From NCBI RefSeq assembly GCF_900114115.1, contig NZ_FORX01000005.1:55890-119889 (forward strand): a stretch of 64,000 bases of DNA, read 5' to 3'. This DNA comes from Desulfomicrobium apsheronum (GTDB lineage Bacteria; Desulfobacterota; Desulfovibrionia; Desulfovibrionales; Desulfomicrobiaceae). Positions within the stretch are counted from its first letter, which is position 1. Each line of letters opens with the position of its first letter. Positions 43,194 to 52,439 of the stretch are shown here, in pieces. The notes under the pieces were generated by a model. The model saw only the letters and a program-made list of their open reading frames with translations. It did not search any database and was not told the DNA's origin. The position numbers and the translations under genes are program-made.

Positions 43194-43880
43194 ATGAACA
43201 GCATCCTTCGTCTTCTTCTGTCCGGCCTCATCCTCGTGGCCCTTTCGGCCCTTCCGGTCCTGGCCCAGGCGGCGGATGAACCGACCGACGACCCCGACGC
43301 CGTGTCATCCCTGAGCAACCCGGCCCAGGCAGCCAAGGCGGAAGGTCTGGCTGCCGCCGCCACGGAAAAGGCCGCTGAAGCGCTCGACACGGCGATCGCT
43401 GAAGCCCAGGCCGCCTACGACTCAGCGGTCGCTGCCAATGATCCGGTCGCCACGGCACAGGCTGACGCAGACCTGACGGCAGCTAAAGAAGCTATGGCAA
43501 ATGCAGCTGGCGTGAGCACCGCTGAAGTCGAAGCCATGCGCGCCGCAGGGCTTGGCTGGGGCGACATCGCCCATGAACTCGGCGTCCACCCCAGCACTAT
43601 CGGCCAGAGCGTCGCGAACCAGAACCGCAACATGAACCACTTGGGCAAGGAATACGGCGTGACCGCCCGCAACACGGCCACGGGCAAGTCCTCCAAGGAG
43701 TCGGTCTCCAGCTCCGGCAAGAGCAACAATGCCGGTGGCAACGGCAAGGGCAATGCCGGCAGAAACTCTGGCGGGAATGGCAATGGAAATGCCGGCGGAA
43801 ACGGAGGTGGTAACGGAGGCGGAAACGGCGGAGGTAACGGAGGCGGTAATGGTGGAGGAAACGGCGGCGGAAAGAAGTAG
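43194..43880 (+). CDS. Exported Gly/Asn-rich repeat protein
   Basis: A 228-residue secreted protein. A signal peptide (LILVALSALPVLAQA) precedes an Ala-rich helical part and a segment AAGLGWGDIAHELGVHPSTI, which recurs in other exported proteins as GWG-IA-LGV. The last 55 residues are low-complexity: GNGKGNAG followed by six GGGN-type units and a KK end. The ATG follows AGGAGG (an in-frame ATG at 43173 is upstream). Such tails are seen in adhesive or matrix proteins; function is not known. It ends the sigma operon at a strong terminator. Confidence 0.8.
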   Translation: MNSILRLLLSGLILVALSALPVLAQAADEPTDDPDAVSSLSNPAQAAKAEGLAAAATEKAAEALDTAIAEAQAAYDSAVAANDPVATAQADADLTAAKEAMANAAGVSTAEVEAMRAAGLGWGDIAHELGVHPSTIGQSVANQNRNMNHLGKEYGVTARNTATGKSSKESVSSSGKSNNAGGNGKGNAGRNSGGNGNGNAGGNGGGNGGGNGGGNGGGNGGGNGGGKK

Positions 43881-43908
43881 CACCCTTCGTCTTCGTTGAT
43901 AATTGCTC

Positions 43909-43945
43909 AAGGGATCGGACAACTTGTCCGGTCCCTTTGCTTTTT
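43909..43945 (+). terminator. Rho-independent terminator of the ECF operon
   Basis: AAGGGA-T-CGGACA pairs with TGTCCG-G-TCCCTT around a three-base loop, followed by TTGCTTTTT. It ends 29 bp after the Gly/Asn-rich gene and also lies near the stop of the convergent SulP gene. Confidence 0.85.
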
Positions 43946-43966
43946 GAGCGGGTCTTCCCCCGCGCG

Positions 43967-46156
43967 TTATGCGGAACAATCCATTATGTAACGGTCCAGC
44001 TGCAGGGCGAAAGCGGGGGCTTGCTGTTCGAGCTGATTGCGGGCTTCCGCCGTGAGTACGGCTATGCGGCATATCCCATCCGCTTCCATATGTTCCTTGG
44101 CGATGCAGGAACCGAAAGCCGCCTTGGGAGCGACAACGGTCCCGGCATCGTAATGCGCAAGACGGGAAGTCCTGTCCGTGGATCTGGAAGTTGCAGAACC
44201 CCACATGATCAGATGCATGCCTTCGTAGGCTGCCCCCTGTGCGACGATGACATCACCTTCTTCGTAGGAACGTTCCGTGAGCCACGGAGCCAGGTCTTCC
44301 ACCAGCGCTTCAAAAATACTCAGCCTGTCCAGGTGGGCCATCATGTCGTCCACAGTCTGCTCGAAAAGGTTTTCTTTTGCTGACGCCTGAGTTTCCAGCA
44401 TCTGCTCGAATTTTTCCAGGATGGTGTCTTCGCAAAGCTCAAGTCCCTGATCGAGATCTGCCGTGAAGCGAATCCCCTCCAGGACCGCTGGGGCAAGCGC
44501 TCGTGACAGCGTATCCTTGAAACGACTGGACGGGCTGGCAATCACGATCGGAATCATTGCCGTGTGCGCAGCCTGAATGACGCGCTGAAGGGCGTTGACG
44601 GAAGATACGTCAAATCCCGAAACGCCGGAAAAATCCAAGAGCATGCACCATGGCCGGGGAGTGACGCTCAGTCCGGCCTTGAGCTCTTCACTCAGGCGAG
44701 CGGCGGAGCCAAAGAACAGATAGCCGCTCAACTGGTATCCCTGCAGTCTGCTCCCGTTCGTCTGCAGGATGGTGCGCATGGGAATTGAACGGTTTTTGCA
44801 ACTGTGCCGCATGGTGCCATTGAACCTTTCCCTGATGACATCGATCCTGCTGAAACGAATGACGAAAAGCACCGTGGTGATCAGCAGGCCGATTCCGACT
44901 CCCTTGAGGAATCCCAGAAGGCAGATGGACAGAAAAATGCTCCCCAGCACAAGATAATCCTGGAGGGGAAGCTTGCGGTACGTGCTGTAGAGCCAGTTAT
45001 CCATGATATCGATGCCGAGGAAGACAAGCAGGCCGCCGAGAACAGGCAGGGGGAAGTATTCCAGTGCCGCGCCACCGGCAAAGAGAACCGTGGCCACAAC
45101 GGCAGCGGCCACAAGCCCTGCCAGACGGGTGTAGGCTCCCGTCATCCGGCAGAGAAGGGAAAGCGAGAGCGCATGGGCTCCGGGGGAACTGCCGCCCAGT
45201 GCACTGGCAATGTTTGCCAGACCGACGTTACGAAATTCCTTGTTGAAATCGACGTCAACGCCTCCCCCGAGGTCGATGCCGCTCACGTTCAGTAGGAGCC
45301 CAATCAGGGTGACCAGAAAAACGGCACCCATGACAGGCAACTGGTCAAACACGACATCCCAGCGCACCATGCCAAGTTCGGCCGGGCTAAAGGCGGGCCA
45401 GAGGCCCGTGGCCGGCACGCCGGAAAGAAGAAAGCCGGTTGACCGGGCTTCGGCCAGTGACATCCCGGCGATCTGGAATGCAACATAATAGACCGCTGTC
45501 ACGACCAGCAGCGATGCGGGAAGGATAAGAAAGTGCGGCCAGCGTTTCAGGACAAGCCAAAGAAGGATGGCATACAGGGCGCCTGGCCCCCACTTCAGAA
45601 GCGGTGATGCATCAAGCAGGCTCTTCATCGTGTCGAAATTGACGTCCATACCGCTCATGACCGAAAGGCCGCCCAGGGTGAGAAGCCATCCTCCGCCTGC
45701 CAGAAAGCCGCCTACAACAGGGTAGGGCATGAAGCGGAACAAGTTGGTCAGTCTGAAATGGCCGATGGCCGTAAGCGCCAGGCCAGTGGCGAGAGTAGCC
45801 GAACCGATGGAGGCGACCATGGTCATGAAAGTTGCTTCCGGCGACGCCATTCCCATGGCTGCGACTACCGAAGGACCCATCCCTGCGAGGACAGCCACCG
45901 GAGCATCCTGCGGCAAGCATATGACGGATCGGAAGGAACTGGTCAGGGCGAGGAGGATGCCCATCACAACCGCGCCGAAAAGCAGCAGCCCCGATGCCCG
46001 CGTCGCAAGCGGTGCGAGCGAGCCCGAAAAAATCATGGCGCTCAGGGAAACCTCGATGACGACAATGAGAACGCCAATGACACAGCCGAGAGCCAGCGCC
46101 GGGACTATTTTATGCGACAACAGGTCGTCCGCAAGTTCCTTGAGTAGTGATTTCAT
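43967..46156 (-). CDS. SulP transporter with STAS and cyclic-nucleotide-binding-like domains
   Basis: A 729-residue anion transporter. The membrane domain (about 20-425) has ALTSSFRSVICLPQDAPVAV, AIGHFRLTNLFRFMPYPVVG and GGSSPGAHALSLSLLC, as in the SLC26/SulP family. A STAS domain follows at about 450-560 (LLDFSGVSGFDVSSVNALQ). The C-terminus (about 600-725) resembles a cNMP-binding domain (LTERSYEEGDVIVAQGAAYE, MHLIMWGSATS). The ATG at 46156 follows GGAGGA; an open stretch upstream is non-coding. Ligand gating of anion uptake is plausible, the anion is unknown. Confidence 0.9.
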   Translation of the reverse strand: MKSLLKELADDLLSHKIVPALALGCVIGVLIVVIEVSLSAMIFSGSLAPLATRASGLLLFGAVVMGILLALTSSFRSVICLPQDAPVAVLAGMGPSVVAAMGMASPEATFMTMVASIGSATLATGLALTAIGHFRLTNLFRFMPYPVVGGFLAGGGWLLTLGGLSVMSGMDVNFDTMKSLLDASPLLKWGPGALYAILLWLVLKRWPHFLILPASLLVVTAVYYVAFQIAGMSLAEARSTGFLLSGVPATGLWPAFSPAELGMVRWDVVFDQLPVMGAVFLVTLIGLLLNVSGIDLGGGVDVDFNKEFRNVGLANIASALGGSSPGAHALSLSLLCRMTGAYTRLAGLVAAAVVATVLFAGGAALEYFPLPVLGGLLVFLGIDIMDNWLYSTYRKLPLQDYLVLGSIFLSICLLGFLKGVGIGLLITTVLFVIRFSRIDVIRERFNGTMRHSCKNRSIPMRTILQTNGSRLQGYQLSGYLFFGSAARLSEELKAGLSVTPRPWCMLLDFSGVSGFDVSSVNALQRVIQAAHTAMIPIVIASPSSRFKDTLSRALAPAVLEGIRFTADLDQGLELCEDTILEKFEQMLETQASAKENLFEQTVDDMMAHLDRLSIFEALVEDLAPWLTERSYEEGDVIVAQGAAYEGMHLIMWGSATSRSTDRTSRLAHYDAGTVVAPKAAFGSCIAKEHMEADGICRIAVLTAEARNQLEQQAPAFALQLDRYIMDCSA

Positions 46157-46400
46157 GCTCGTCTCCTCCAAGAAACATATTTCATGACAGGGCGTTAACG
46201 CAATGCATATTCGTTCGATCCAAAATAGCGCATGTTCTTCCTTGGCTGTGGGCAAGCCGCCACGGCATCTTGTCCGCCGCCCTTGTCGAGCGTTCCCGAC
46301 AATAGGCCGGATCGTTTGGCCGCAAGGGTAATTCTTCGCTGGCAAAAGGCTGCCAAGCCCGTTAAGGACTGCGCATCCCCAACCGTATCAGGAATATGCA

Positions 46401-47624
46401 ATGTCCACGAACGCCGCAGCCCTCTTCTCGTACCCCTTCGTGTCCCTGTGCCTGGTGGCCCTGTTCGGGTTCGGCAACATCGCCGTTTTCTACGGTCTCT
46501 ATCCCTACCTCATATCCATGGGCATCTCGCCCTTCTGGGCCGGTTGGATTCTCGCCCTAGAACCCCTGGCGGCCTTCGTGCTGCGCCCATTCATCAGCCC
46601 TTGGCTCGGACCGGGCAACGCTCTGCCTGTCATGCGCGCAAGCCTGGTCATGATCGCTCTCGCCCTGCTTGGATACGCCTGGGCCCAAAGCCTTCCCTCG
46701 CTCATCTGCCTGCGCGTCTTCCACGGAGCGGCCTTCGTGAGCCTGGTCTCGGCCACCACCGCCCTGCTCGTGCATTTCATCCCGCCGTCCAGAAGCGGCC
46801 AGGGCTTCGGCCTCTTTTCCCTGACCACCATGCTTCCCTTCGCCGTCATGCCCCCGCTCATGGAATACCTGCTCCGGATCGTCCCCGACGCCGGGCACGC
46901 CTATGCCTGGGTCTCCCTCATGACCCTGCCTGCCCTGGCCTTGCTGGCACCCCTCGGGCCCCATGCACGTCAGGCGCGGGAAAAAGAGAGGCAAATCTCT
47001 TCCGGACAGGCATCGACCGGGCTCGCCGACATCGGGACGGCCTTGAAAAACCCCGGGGTGCCACTTGTCCTGGGCGCGGGCCTGCTGACGTTTCTGGGCT
47101 CCACCCTGCTCTTCTTCTTCATGAAGGACTTCGGGGCGAGCCTTGGCCTGGCCAACGCGGGTCTTTTCTTCACCGTGTCCACGGGAGCCACCATCGCCGT
47201 ACGCCTGTTCGGCAGCGCCCGTTTCGACAGGATGGACAAGCGCCGGACCCTGATGCTCACGTTCCTCGTCCTGGCGGGATGCTACGCGTCCTACTCCCTG
47301 GTCGCATCGCCCCTGCCCTTCCTGCTCGCGGCCGGTCTTTTCGGCGCCTGCATGGGCGTGGCCATGCCGCTTCTGCAATCGACCCTCTTTCACCTGGCCG
47401 ACCCGTCCAAGCGCGGCCTGACCGCCAACCTCATGCTGTCCACCATGGACGCAGGCTATGTCCTGGGCCCCTGGCTCGGCGGCATGATGCTCGGCATGGG
47501 CCTGTCCCACGCGGGCCTGTTCCGGATCTCGGCGCTGCTGGCCCTTGGCGCCTGGCTGCTGATCCGCCAGACCGGACAACCATCCCCGGCCACCCTCAAC
47601 CCTTCCCACGGGAGAACCGCATGA
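46401..47624 (+). CDS. MFS transporter
   Basis: A 407-residue inner-membrane protein with about twelve helices and the GPxxG-like loops of the major facilitator family (GLYPYLISMGISPFWAGWIL, RPFISPWLGPGN, FDRMDKRRTLMLTFLVLAG in the central loop, GYVLGPWLGGMMLGMGLS). Substrate cannot be read. An AGGA site lies before the ATG. The GNAT-like gene overlaps by 4 bp (ATGA), so the transporter belongs functionally with the downstream molybdenum hydroxylase run. Confidence 0.88.
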   Translation: MSTNAAALFSYPFVSLCLVALFGFGNIAVFYGLYPYLISMGISPFWAGWILALEPLAAFVLRPFISPWLGPGNALPVMRASLVMIALALLGYAWAQSLPSLICLRVFHGAAFVSLVSATTALLVHFIPPSRSGQGFGLFSLTTMLPFAVMPPLMEYLLRIVPDAGHAYAWVSLMTLPALALLAPLGPHARQAREKERQISSGQASTGLADIGTALKNPGVPLVLGAGLLTFLGSTLLFFFMKDFGASLGLANAGLFFTVSTGATIAVRLFGSARFDRMDKRRTLMLTFLVLAGCYASYSLVASPLPFLLAAGLFGACMGVAMPLLQSTLFHLADPSKRGLTANLMLSTMDAGYVLGPWLGGMMLGMGLSHAGLFRISALLALGAWLLIRQTGQPSPATLNPSHGRTA

Positions 47625-48661
47625 CCCGCACCCGACAGGAAAACCTGGAGCGCCTGCGCGCCAACCCCGGAACCGTCGAACCCGGCCAGAAAATCGAGGT
47701 CAGCCCATTCCGGCCCGAAGACGCCGAAGGTGTGGCCAGGCTCTATTTCGCCATCTACGGGGAGAATTTTCCCCTGGACTACGTCTACGACCCCGAACAG
47801 ATCGCGGCCGCCAACGCCGGGCCGGAGCTCCACCAGTTCGTGGCCCGCACGTCAGCAGGGGACGTGGTCGGGCTGACGGCCCTCTTTCGGGTGGCGCCGA
47901 GCCCGAACATCATGGAGTCCGGCGGACTCATGATCCTGCCGGCCTATCGCGGAGGGACCCTGACAGTGCGCATGACCAAAGCCTCCCTGGCCACCCTGCC
48001 GGAGGAACTGGGCCTCAACGCCGTCTTCGGCCAAAGCGTATGCGACCACCTCATCAGCCAGAAGTTGGCTCGCCATTTCTCATCTCCTGCCTACGCCCTG
48101 GAGATGGAAGCCATGCCCCCCAGACCCGAAGGCAGTACCGACGGCGTCGGGGGAAGAATCTCCCTGCTGGACGAACTGCGCATCTATCGGGATGTGCCCC
48201 ACACGGTGTACCTGCCCGAGCGTTTTGCCGACTTTCTCGCGGGCCTGTATGCCAAACATGGTCTGGCGAGATCCTTCGGCGCGGCCGGACCAGTCAGCGG
48301 ACGGACGCGCTCCGGCGTGACGACCATGGATGGGGCATCCCTGGCCAAGCTCCTGGTCGACGAACCGGGCGCGGACCTCGGCGAGGCCATCGACGCCTTC
48401 GAGACCGGGCATCCCGGACGGCACGCCTATCACCTGCAGCTGCCCCTGGCCCATCCGGGGGTGTCCGCAGCCGTGGAAACAGCCCGCGAGCGCGGCTACT
48501 TCCTCGGCGGACTGCTGCCGCTATGGACCGGAACCGACGTACTGCTGCTGCAAAAGCTCGCCTCGGACCCCGACTTCTCGCTCCCGCTGCTGCTGACCGA
48601 CGAGGCCAAAGAACTCATGGACTGCATCCGCTCGGACTGGGCAGGGCTGCCCGGCCGATGA
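47621..48661 (+). CDS. GNAT-like acyltransferase (two-part)
   Basis: A 346-residue cytoplasmic protein. The N-terminal half has GNAT-like features: VSPFRPEDAEGVARLYFAIY (about residue 26), VVGLTALFRVAPSPN and GGLMILPAYRGGTLT, the last resembling the acetyl-CoA binding loop. The C-terminal half (about 250-346) ends HAYHLQLPLAHPGVSAAVE, then GGLLPLWTGTDVLLLQKL. This second part closely resembles the end of the protein at 52440-53741. It overlaps the MFS gene by 4 bp. The substrate is unknown. Confidence 0.75.
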   Translation: MTRTRQENLERLRANPGTVEPGQKIEVSPFRPEDAEGVARLYFAIYGENFPLDYVYDPEQIAAANAGPELHQFVARTSAGDVVGLTALFRVAPSPNIMESGGLMILPAYRGGTLTVRMTKASLATLPEELGLNAVFGQSVCDHLISQKLARHFSSPAYALEMEAMPPRPEGSTDGVGGRISLLDELRIYRDVPHTVYLPERFADFLAGLYAKHGLARSFGAAGPVSGRTRSGVTTMDGASLAKLLVDEPGADLGEAIDAFETGHPGRHAYHLQLPLAHPGVSAAVETARERGYFLGGLLPLWTGTDVLLLQKLASDPDFSLPLLLTDEAKELMDCIRSDWAGLPGR

Positions 48662-48751
48662 AAGGGAAAGACCGGAAGTCGGCCCCGCGAGTTGACACAA
48701 AACCCTTTTCTTCCGCACTGTTTGGCACTTTTTCAGCCCAAGGATGTGTCC

Positions 48752-51049
48752 ATGTCTCATGAACCTTACGATATCGGCCCTGCACGCCCCCGCCTGGACG
48801 CCCTGGCCAAGGCGTGCGGCACGGAGCTTTTCAGCGCCGACAGCTACCCGCCCGGCCTGCTCTGGGCCGGGGCCAGACGCTGCGGCGTGCCCCACGGCAT
48901 CCTGCGCGGCGTCGATGCATCCGCAGCCAGGGCCCTGCCCGGGGTGCACGCCGTCCTGACCCGCGAGGACGTGCCCGGATCGAACCGGCAGGGCATCGTG
49001 CACAAGGACATGCCCGTGCTGTGCGGAACCAGGGTCCGCCATTGCGGGGATCCCGTGGCCCTCGTGGTGGCGGAATCACGCGACGTGCTGCGGAAGGCCC
49101 TGGCTCTCATCCACGTGGATATCGAGCCCCGGCAGGCTCTGGCCGACATGGACGCTGCCCTGGCGCCGGACGCCCCGCTCATTCACGAATCCCACGGCTC
49201 CAACATCCTCCTGGCCGCCGAGATCCACAAAGGGAACGCCGAAGAGGCCCTGGCGCAGTGCGATGTGATCCTGGAGGAAACCTACTTCACCCCGGCCCAG
49301 GCCCACGCCTTTCTGGAAACCGAAAACGGCCTGGCCCGCCTGGACGAAGACGGCATCCTGCACCTGACCGTCTCCACCCAGGCCCCTTTCCGCGACCGCT
49401 TCGAAATCGGCCACGCCCTGGGCATTGAGCCCTGGAAAATCCGCGTCCACAGCCCTTTTCTTGGCGGCGGATTCGGCGGCAAGGACGGGGCCACGGTGCA
49501 GTGCCTCCTGGGACTTGCGGCCCTGCGCCTTCCGGGGCGGACCATCAAGATGTGGTGGGACAGGGAGGAAAGCTTCCTGGCCGGTTACAAGCGCCACGCG
49601 GCCCGGATGCACTACCGGCTGGGCGCCATGAACGACGGCACGCTCAGGAGCCTGGTCTGTCACCTGTGGTACGACACCGGTGCCTACGCCCATCTGGGCG
49701 GCGAAATCATGGAGCTTGGCATGGAGCACGCCGCCGGACCCTACCGGGTCGACCACATGGATTGCCGGGGCCTGTGCGTCTACACCAACAACCCCGTGGC
49801 CGGGGCCTTCCGGGGTTTTGGCGTGGCCCAGGCCAGCCTGGCCTTCGAGGGCATGATGGACCGGCTGGCCGACCGGCTCGGACGGGACCGCCTGGATCTG
49901 CGCCGCCAGAACGCCCTGCGCCGCGGGGACCGCAATTGCGCGGGCGTCACGCTGACCTCCTCCGTGGGCCTTGACGAGTGCCTGCGCCGCGTCCAGGGCC
50001 ACGAACTCTGGACCACGCGCCACGCCTGGAAAAAGGACGCCCCCGCGTTCACCCGGCGCGGCGTCGGCGTCGCCGCCGTCTTCAACGGCATGGGCTACGG
50101 CCGAGGGCTGGCCGACAACGCCATCGCCAAGATCGAGCTGACCCCGGACGGACGCTTCGTCATCTACAGCGGCGTCCCGGACATGGGCCAGGGCAACGCC
50201 TCCACCTTCGCCCAGATCGCGGGCGAAATGCTCTGCCAGGACGCCGGACGCCTCGAAGTCATCCAGCCGGATACGGAGCGCTCCCACCCGTCAGGCTCGG
50301 CCTCGGCCGGCCGGACCACCTACACTTTCGGACAGGCGCTGATCAAGGCCTGCGAGATGATGACAACCAAGCTCGTCCGCCGCGCGGCGCTGGCACTCAT
50401 GATCGACGAACCCGGCGGCTTCACTCTGGTGCCTGGAGCGGTCAGGCACCTGCCCACGGGCAAGGAGCTGCCCCTGACGGTCATGGGCGCCATGCTGCCC
50501 CGCGACGACCGCGTCTGCGTGGCCGAATACCTCATGCCCGTCTCCCGCGAGGTGCCGGACACGGGCAAGGATTTTCCCCTCGGCTTCCCGCACCTGATCT
50601 TCCCCTTTGCCGCGCATCTGGTGCGCGTCGAGATCGACGAACTGACCGGCCTGGTGCGGGTCTGCGACTATCTCGCGGCCACCGACGGCGGCCGCGTCCT
50701 GAACCCCCAGAACTTCCACCAGCAGATCGAGGGAGCCGTGGCCCAGGGCTTGGGCTTCGCCCTGATGGAAGGTTTTGGAACCGAAAACGCCCGCATCACC
50801 ACCCCGGACCTCTCGACCTACCTCATCCCCACCAGCCTGGACCTGCCGGATACGCAGTCCGTGGCCGTGGAAACGCTGGAGCACAGCGGGCCCTTCGGCA
50901 TGAAAGGCGTGGGCGAGGTGGGCATGAACGGCCCGCTGCCGGCGGTGGCCTCGGCCCTGTCCGACGCCCTGGGCGCGCACATAGTCCGCGCCCCCGTCAC
51001 TCCGGCCATGATCCTCGAACTTCTCGCCTCACGCGGAGCACAGGCATGA
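48752..51049 (+). CDS. Molybdenum hydroxylase large subunit (xanthine dehydrogenase family)
   Basis: A 765-residue molybdopterin-binding subunit that hydroxylates an organic substrate at the Mo centre. Family features are GGGFGGKDGATVQ (about residue 238), GAFRGFGVAQA (about 350), SGVPDMGQGNASTFAQIAGE (about 480) and the catalytic Glu722 in KGVGEVGMNG. The ATG at 48752 follows AAGGA; an in-frame ATG at 48692 lacks a ribosome site. The small subunit gene overlaps by ATGA. The large-small-medium gene order differs from the common medium-small-large. Substrate is unknown. Confidence 0.93.
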   Translation: MSHEPYDIGPARPRLDALAKACGTELFSADSYPPGLLWAGARRCGVPHGILRGVDASAARALPGVHAVLTREDVPGSNRQGIVHKDMPVLCGTRVRHCGDPVALVVAESRDVLRKALALIHVDIEPRQALADMDAALAPDAPLIHESHGSNILLAAEIHKGNAEEALAQCDVILEETYFTPAQAHAFLETENGLARLDEDGILHLTVSTQAPFRDRFEIGHALGIEPWKIRVHSPFLGGGFGGKDGATVQCLLGLAALRLPGRTIKMWWDREESFLAGYKRHAARMHYRLGAMNDGTLRSLVCHLWYDTGAYAHLGGEIMELGMEHAAGPYRVDHMDCRGLCVYTNNPVAGAFRGFGVAQASLAFEGMMDRLADRLGRDRLDLRRQNALRRGDRNCAGVTLTSSVGLDECLRRVQGHELWTTRHAWKKDAPAFTRRGVGVAAVFNGMGYGRGLADNAIAKIELTPDGRFVIYSGVPDMGQGNASTFAQIAGEMLCQDAGRLEVIQPDTERSHPSGSASAGRTTYTFGQALIKACEMMTTKLVRRAALALMIDEPGGFTLVPGAVRHLPTGKELPLTVMGAMLPRDDRVCVAEYLMPVSREVPDTGKDFPLGFPHLIFPFAAHLVRVEIDELTGLVRVCDYLAATDGGRVLNPQNFHQQIEGAVAQGLGFALMEGFGTENARITTPDLSTYLIPTSLDLPDTQSVAVETLEHSGPFGMKGVGEVGMNGPLPAVASALSDALGAHIVRAPVTPAMILELLASRGAQA

Positions 51050-51501
51050 TCATCCGTTTTTGCATCAACGGCCGGGACACTGAACTCGATGTCCGGAGCG
51101 ACGAACGCGCCGTGGACATCCTGCGCGAAAGGCTCGGGCTGACCGGCACCAAGGAAGGCTGCGGAACCGGCGAATGCGGCGCGTGCGCCATCCTGGTGAA
51201 CGGACGGGCCCGCCTGTCCTGCCTGACGCTGGCGGCCCAGCTCGACGGCCAGGACCTGACCACCATCGAAGGCCTCGGCAGCCCCAAAACGCCTCACGCC
51301 CTGCAACGGTCTTTTGCCGAGCATGGCGCCGTGCAGTGCGGGTTTTGCACGCCGGGCATGGTCGTGGCCGCCGCGGACCTCCTGGCCCGCGATCCGCATC
51401 CCGAACGCGAGACAATTCGCGAGGCCCTGTCCGGAAACCTCTGCCGCTGCACGGGCTACACCCGCATCCTCGATGCGGTGCACAAGGTGGAAAAACCATG
51501 A
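51046..51501 (+). CDS. Molybdenum hydroxylase 2Fe-2S small subunit
   Basis: A 151-residue electron-transfer subunit with two [2Fe-2S] clusters. The plant-ferredoxin-type motif is [16 protein letters not shown] with a fourth Cys in RLSC. The second, helical cluster is CGFCTPGM and [11 protein letters not shown]. Length is typical. The gene overlaps both neighbours by 4 bp, so all three subunits are translated as a coupled set. Confidence 0.96.
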   Translation: MIIRFCINGRDTELDVRSDERAVDILRERLGLTGTKEGCGTGECGACAILVNGRARLSCLTLAAQLDGQDLTTIEGLGSPKTPHALQRSFAEHGAVQCGFCTPGMVVAAADLLARDPHPERETIREALSGNLCRCTGYTRILDAVHKVEKP

Positions 51502-52328
51502 GCGTCTTCCTGCCCGGGACCTTGAACGAACTCTGGAACCTTCTCGACGAACCGGACACCTCCGTCATGGCAGGAGGCACGGACTACCTCGTGCGGCGCA
51601 GGGCCGGAAAATCCGCAGGACAGATCTGCTGTCTTGAACGCATCACCACACTGCGTGGCATGGAAGAGGAGGGCGGCCTCCTGGAAATCGGCGCGGCCAC
51701 GACCCTGACCGACCTGCTGGAATCCGGGACAGTCGCCGCTCGCCTGCCCTTGCTGCATCAGGCCGTGCGCCAGCTGGGATCACCCCTGGTGCGCAATCAG
51801 GCCACCCTGGGCGGAAACCTCTGCACGGCATCCCCGGCCGGGGACACCCTCCCGGCCCTGTACGCCCTTGGGGCGCAAGTGGCGCTCATGTCTCGTGACT
51901 CGGAACGAGTCCTGGACGTGGCGGAGTTCATCACCGGCCCCGGCCGGACCGTTCTTGAATCCGGCGAGATCCTGGCCCGCGTGATCATCCCGTTGCCCGA
52001 TCCGGACTCCGTGCAGCATTTCGAGAAAGTCGGCAGACGCCAGGCCCTGGCCATCAGCGTGGCCAGCCTGGCCGCAATGCTGCGTCTGGACGGCGACATC
52101 ATCCGGAACATCCGGCTGGCCTTCGGCAGCGTGGCCCCCACGGTGCTGCGCTGCACCGAAGCCGAGTCCTGGCTGACGGGCCGCGCCCTGAGCTCCGGCA
52201 ACCTGAGCCACGCGGCCGACCTCGTGCGCGCGGCCGTAAGCCCCATCGACGACGTGCGTGCCACGGCGGACTATCGCCGTCAGGTGGCGGGCAACCTGGT
52301 CCTTCGTCTTAAAGCGTACAGGCCATGA
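51498..52328 (+). CDS. Molybdenum hydroxylase FAD-binding medium subunit
   Basis: A 276-residue flavoprotein subunit. FAD-binding motifs are MAGGTDYLVRRRAG (about residue 24) and NQATLGGNLCTASPAGDTLP (about 98). A C-terminal CO_deh_flav_C-like part begins near FEKVGRRQALAISVAS. It passes electrons from the iron-sulfur subunit to an acceptor such as NAD+. A gap of 111 bp to the next gene holds only very short frames (for example 52325-52396). Confidence 0.94.
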   Translation: MSVFLPGTLNELWNLLDEPDTSVMAGGTDYLVRRRAGKSAGQICCLERITTLRGMEEEGGLLEIGAATTLTDLLESGTVAARLPLLHQAVRQLGSPLVRNQATLGGNLCTASPAGDTLPALYALGAQVALMSRDSERVLDVAEFITGPGRTVLESGEILARVIIPLPDPDSVQHFEKVGRRQALAISVASLAAMLRLDGDIIRNIRLAFGSVAPTVLRCTEAESWLTGRALSSGNLSHAADLVRAAVSPIDDVRATADYRRQVAGNLVLRLKAYRP

Positions 52329-52439
52329 AAGCGCTTCTTCCGGCGCTGCTGCCGACGTTGGCCAAAAATGCACCTATCGCCACTGCGGCGACATGAATGA
52401 ATTCAGGGCCTGCTTCGCGCTGCCCAAGGAAGAGCAAAC

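Noticed and set aside
43790-43875. Short tandem repeats as a CRISPR-like or VNTR locus
   Set aside because: The GGAGGTAAC-type units encode the in-frame Gly/Asn tail of the exported protein; they are coding repeats.
46232-47620. Long plus-strand extension in frame with the GNAT-like gene
   Set aside because: The region up to 47620 is the out-of-frame shadow of the MFS gene. The GNAT-like protein starts at the ATG at 47621, coupled to the MFS stop.
52325-52396. 23-codon frame after the FAD subunit gene
   Set aside because: It begins with an ATGA overlap but has no ribosome site, no family and a low-information sequence (MKALLPALLPTLAKN).
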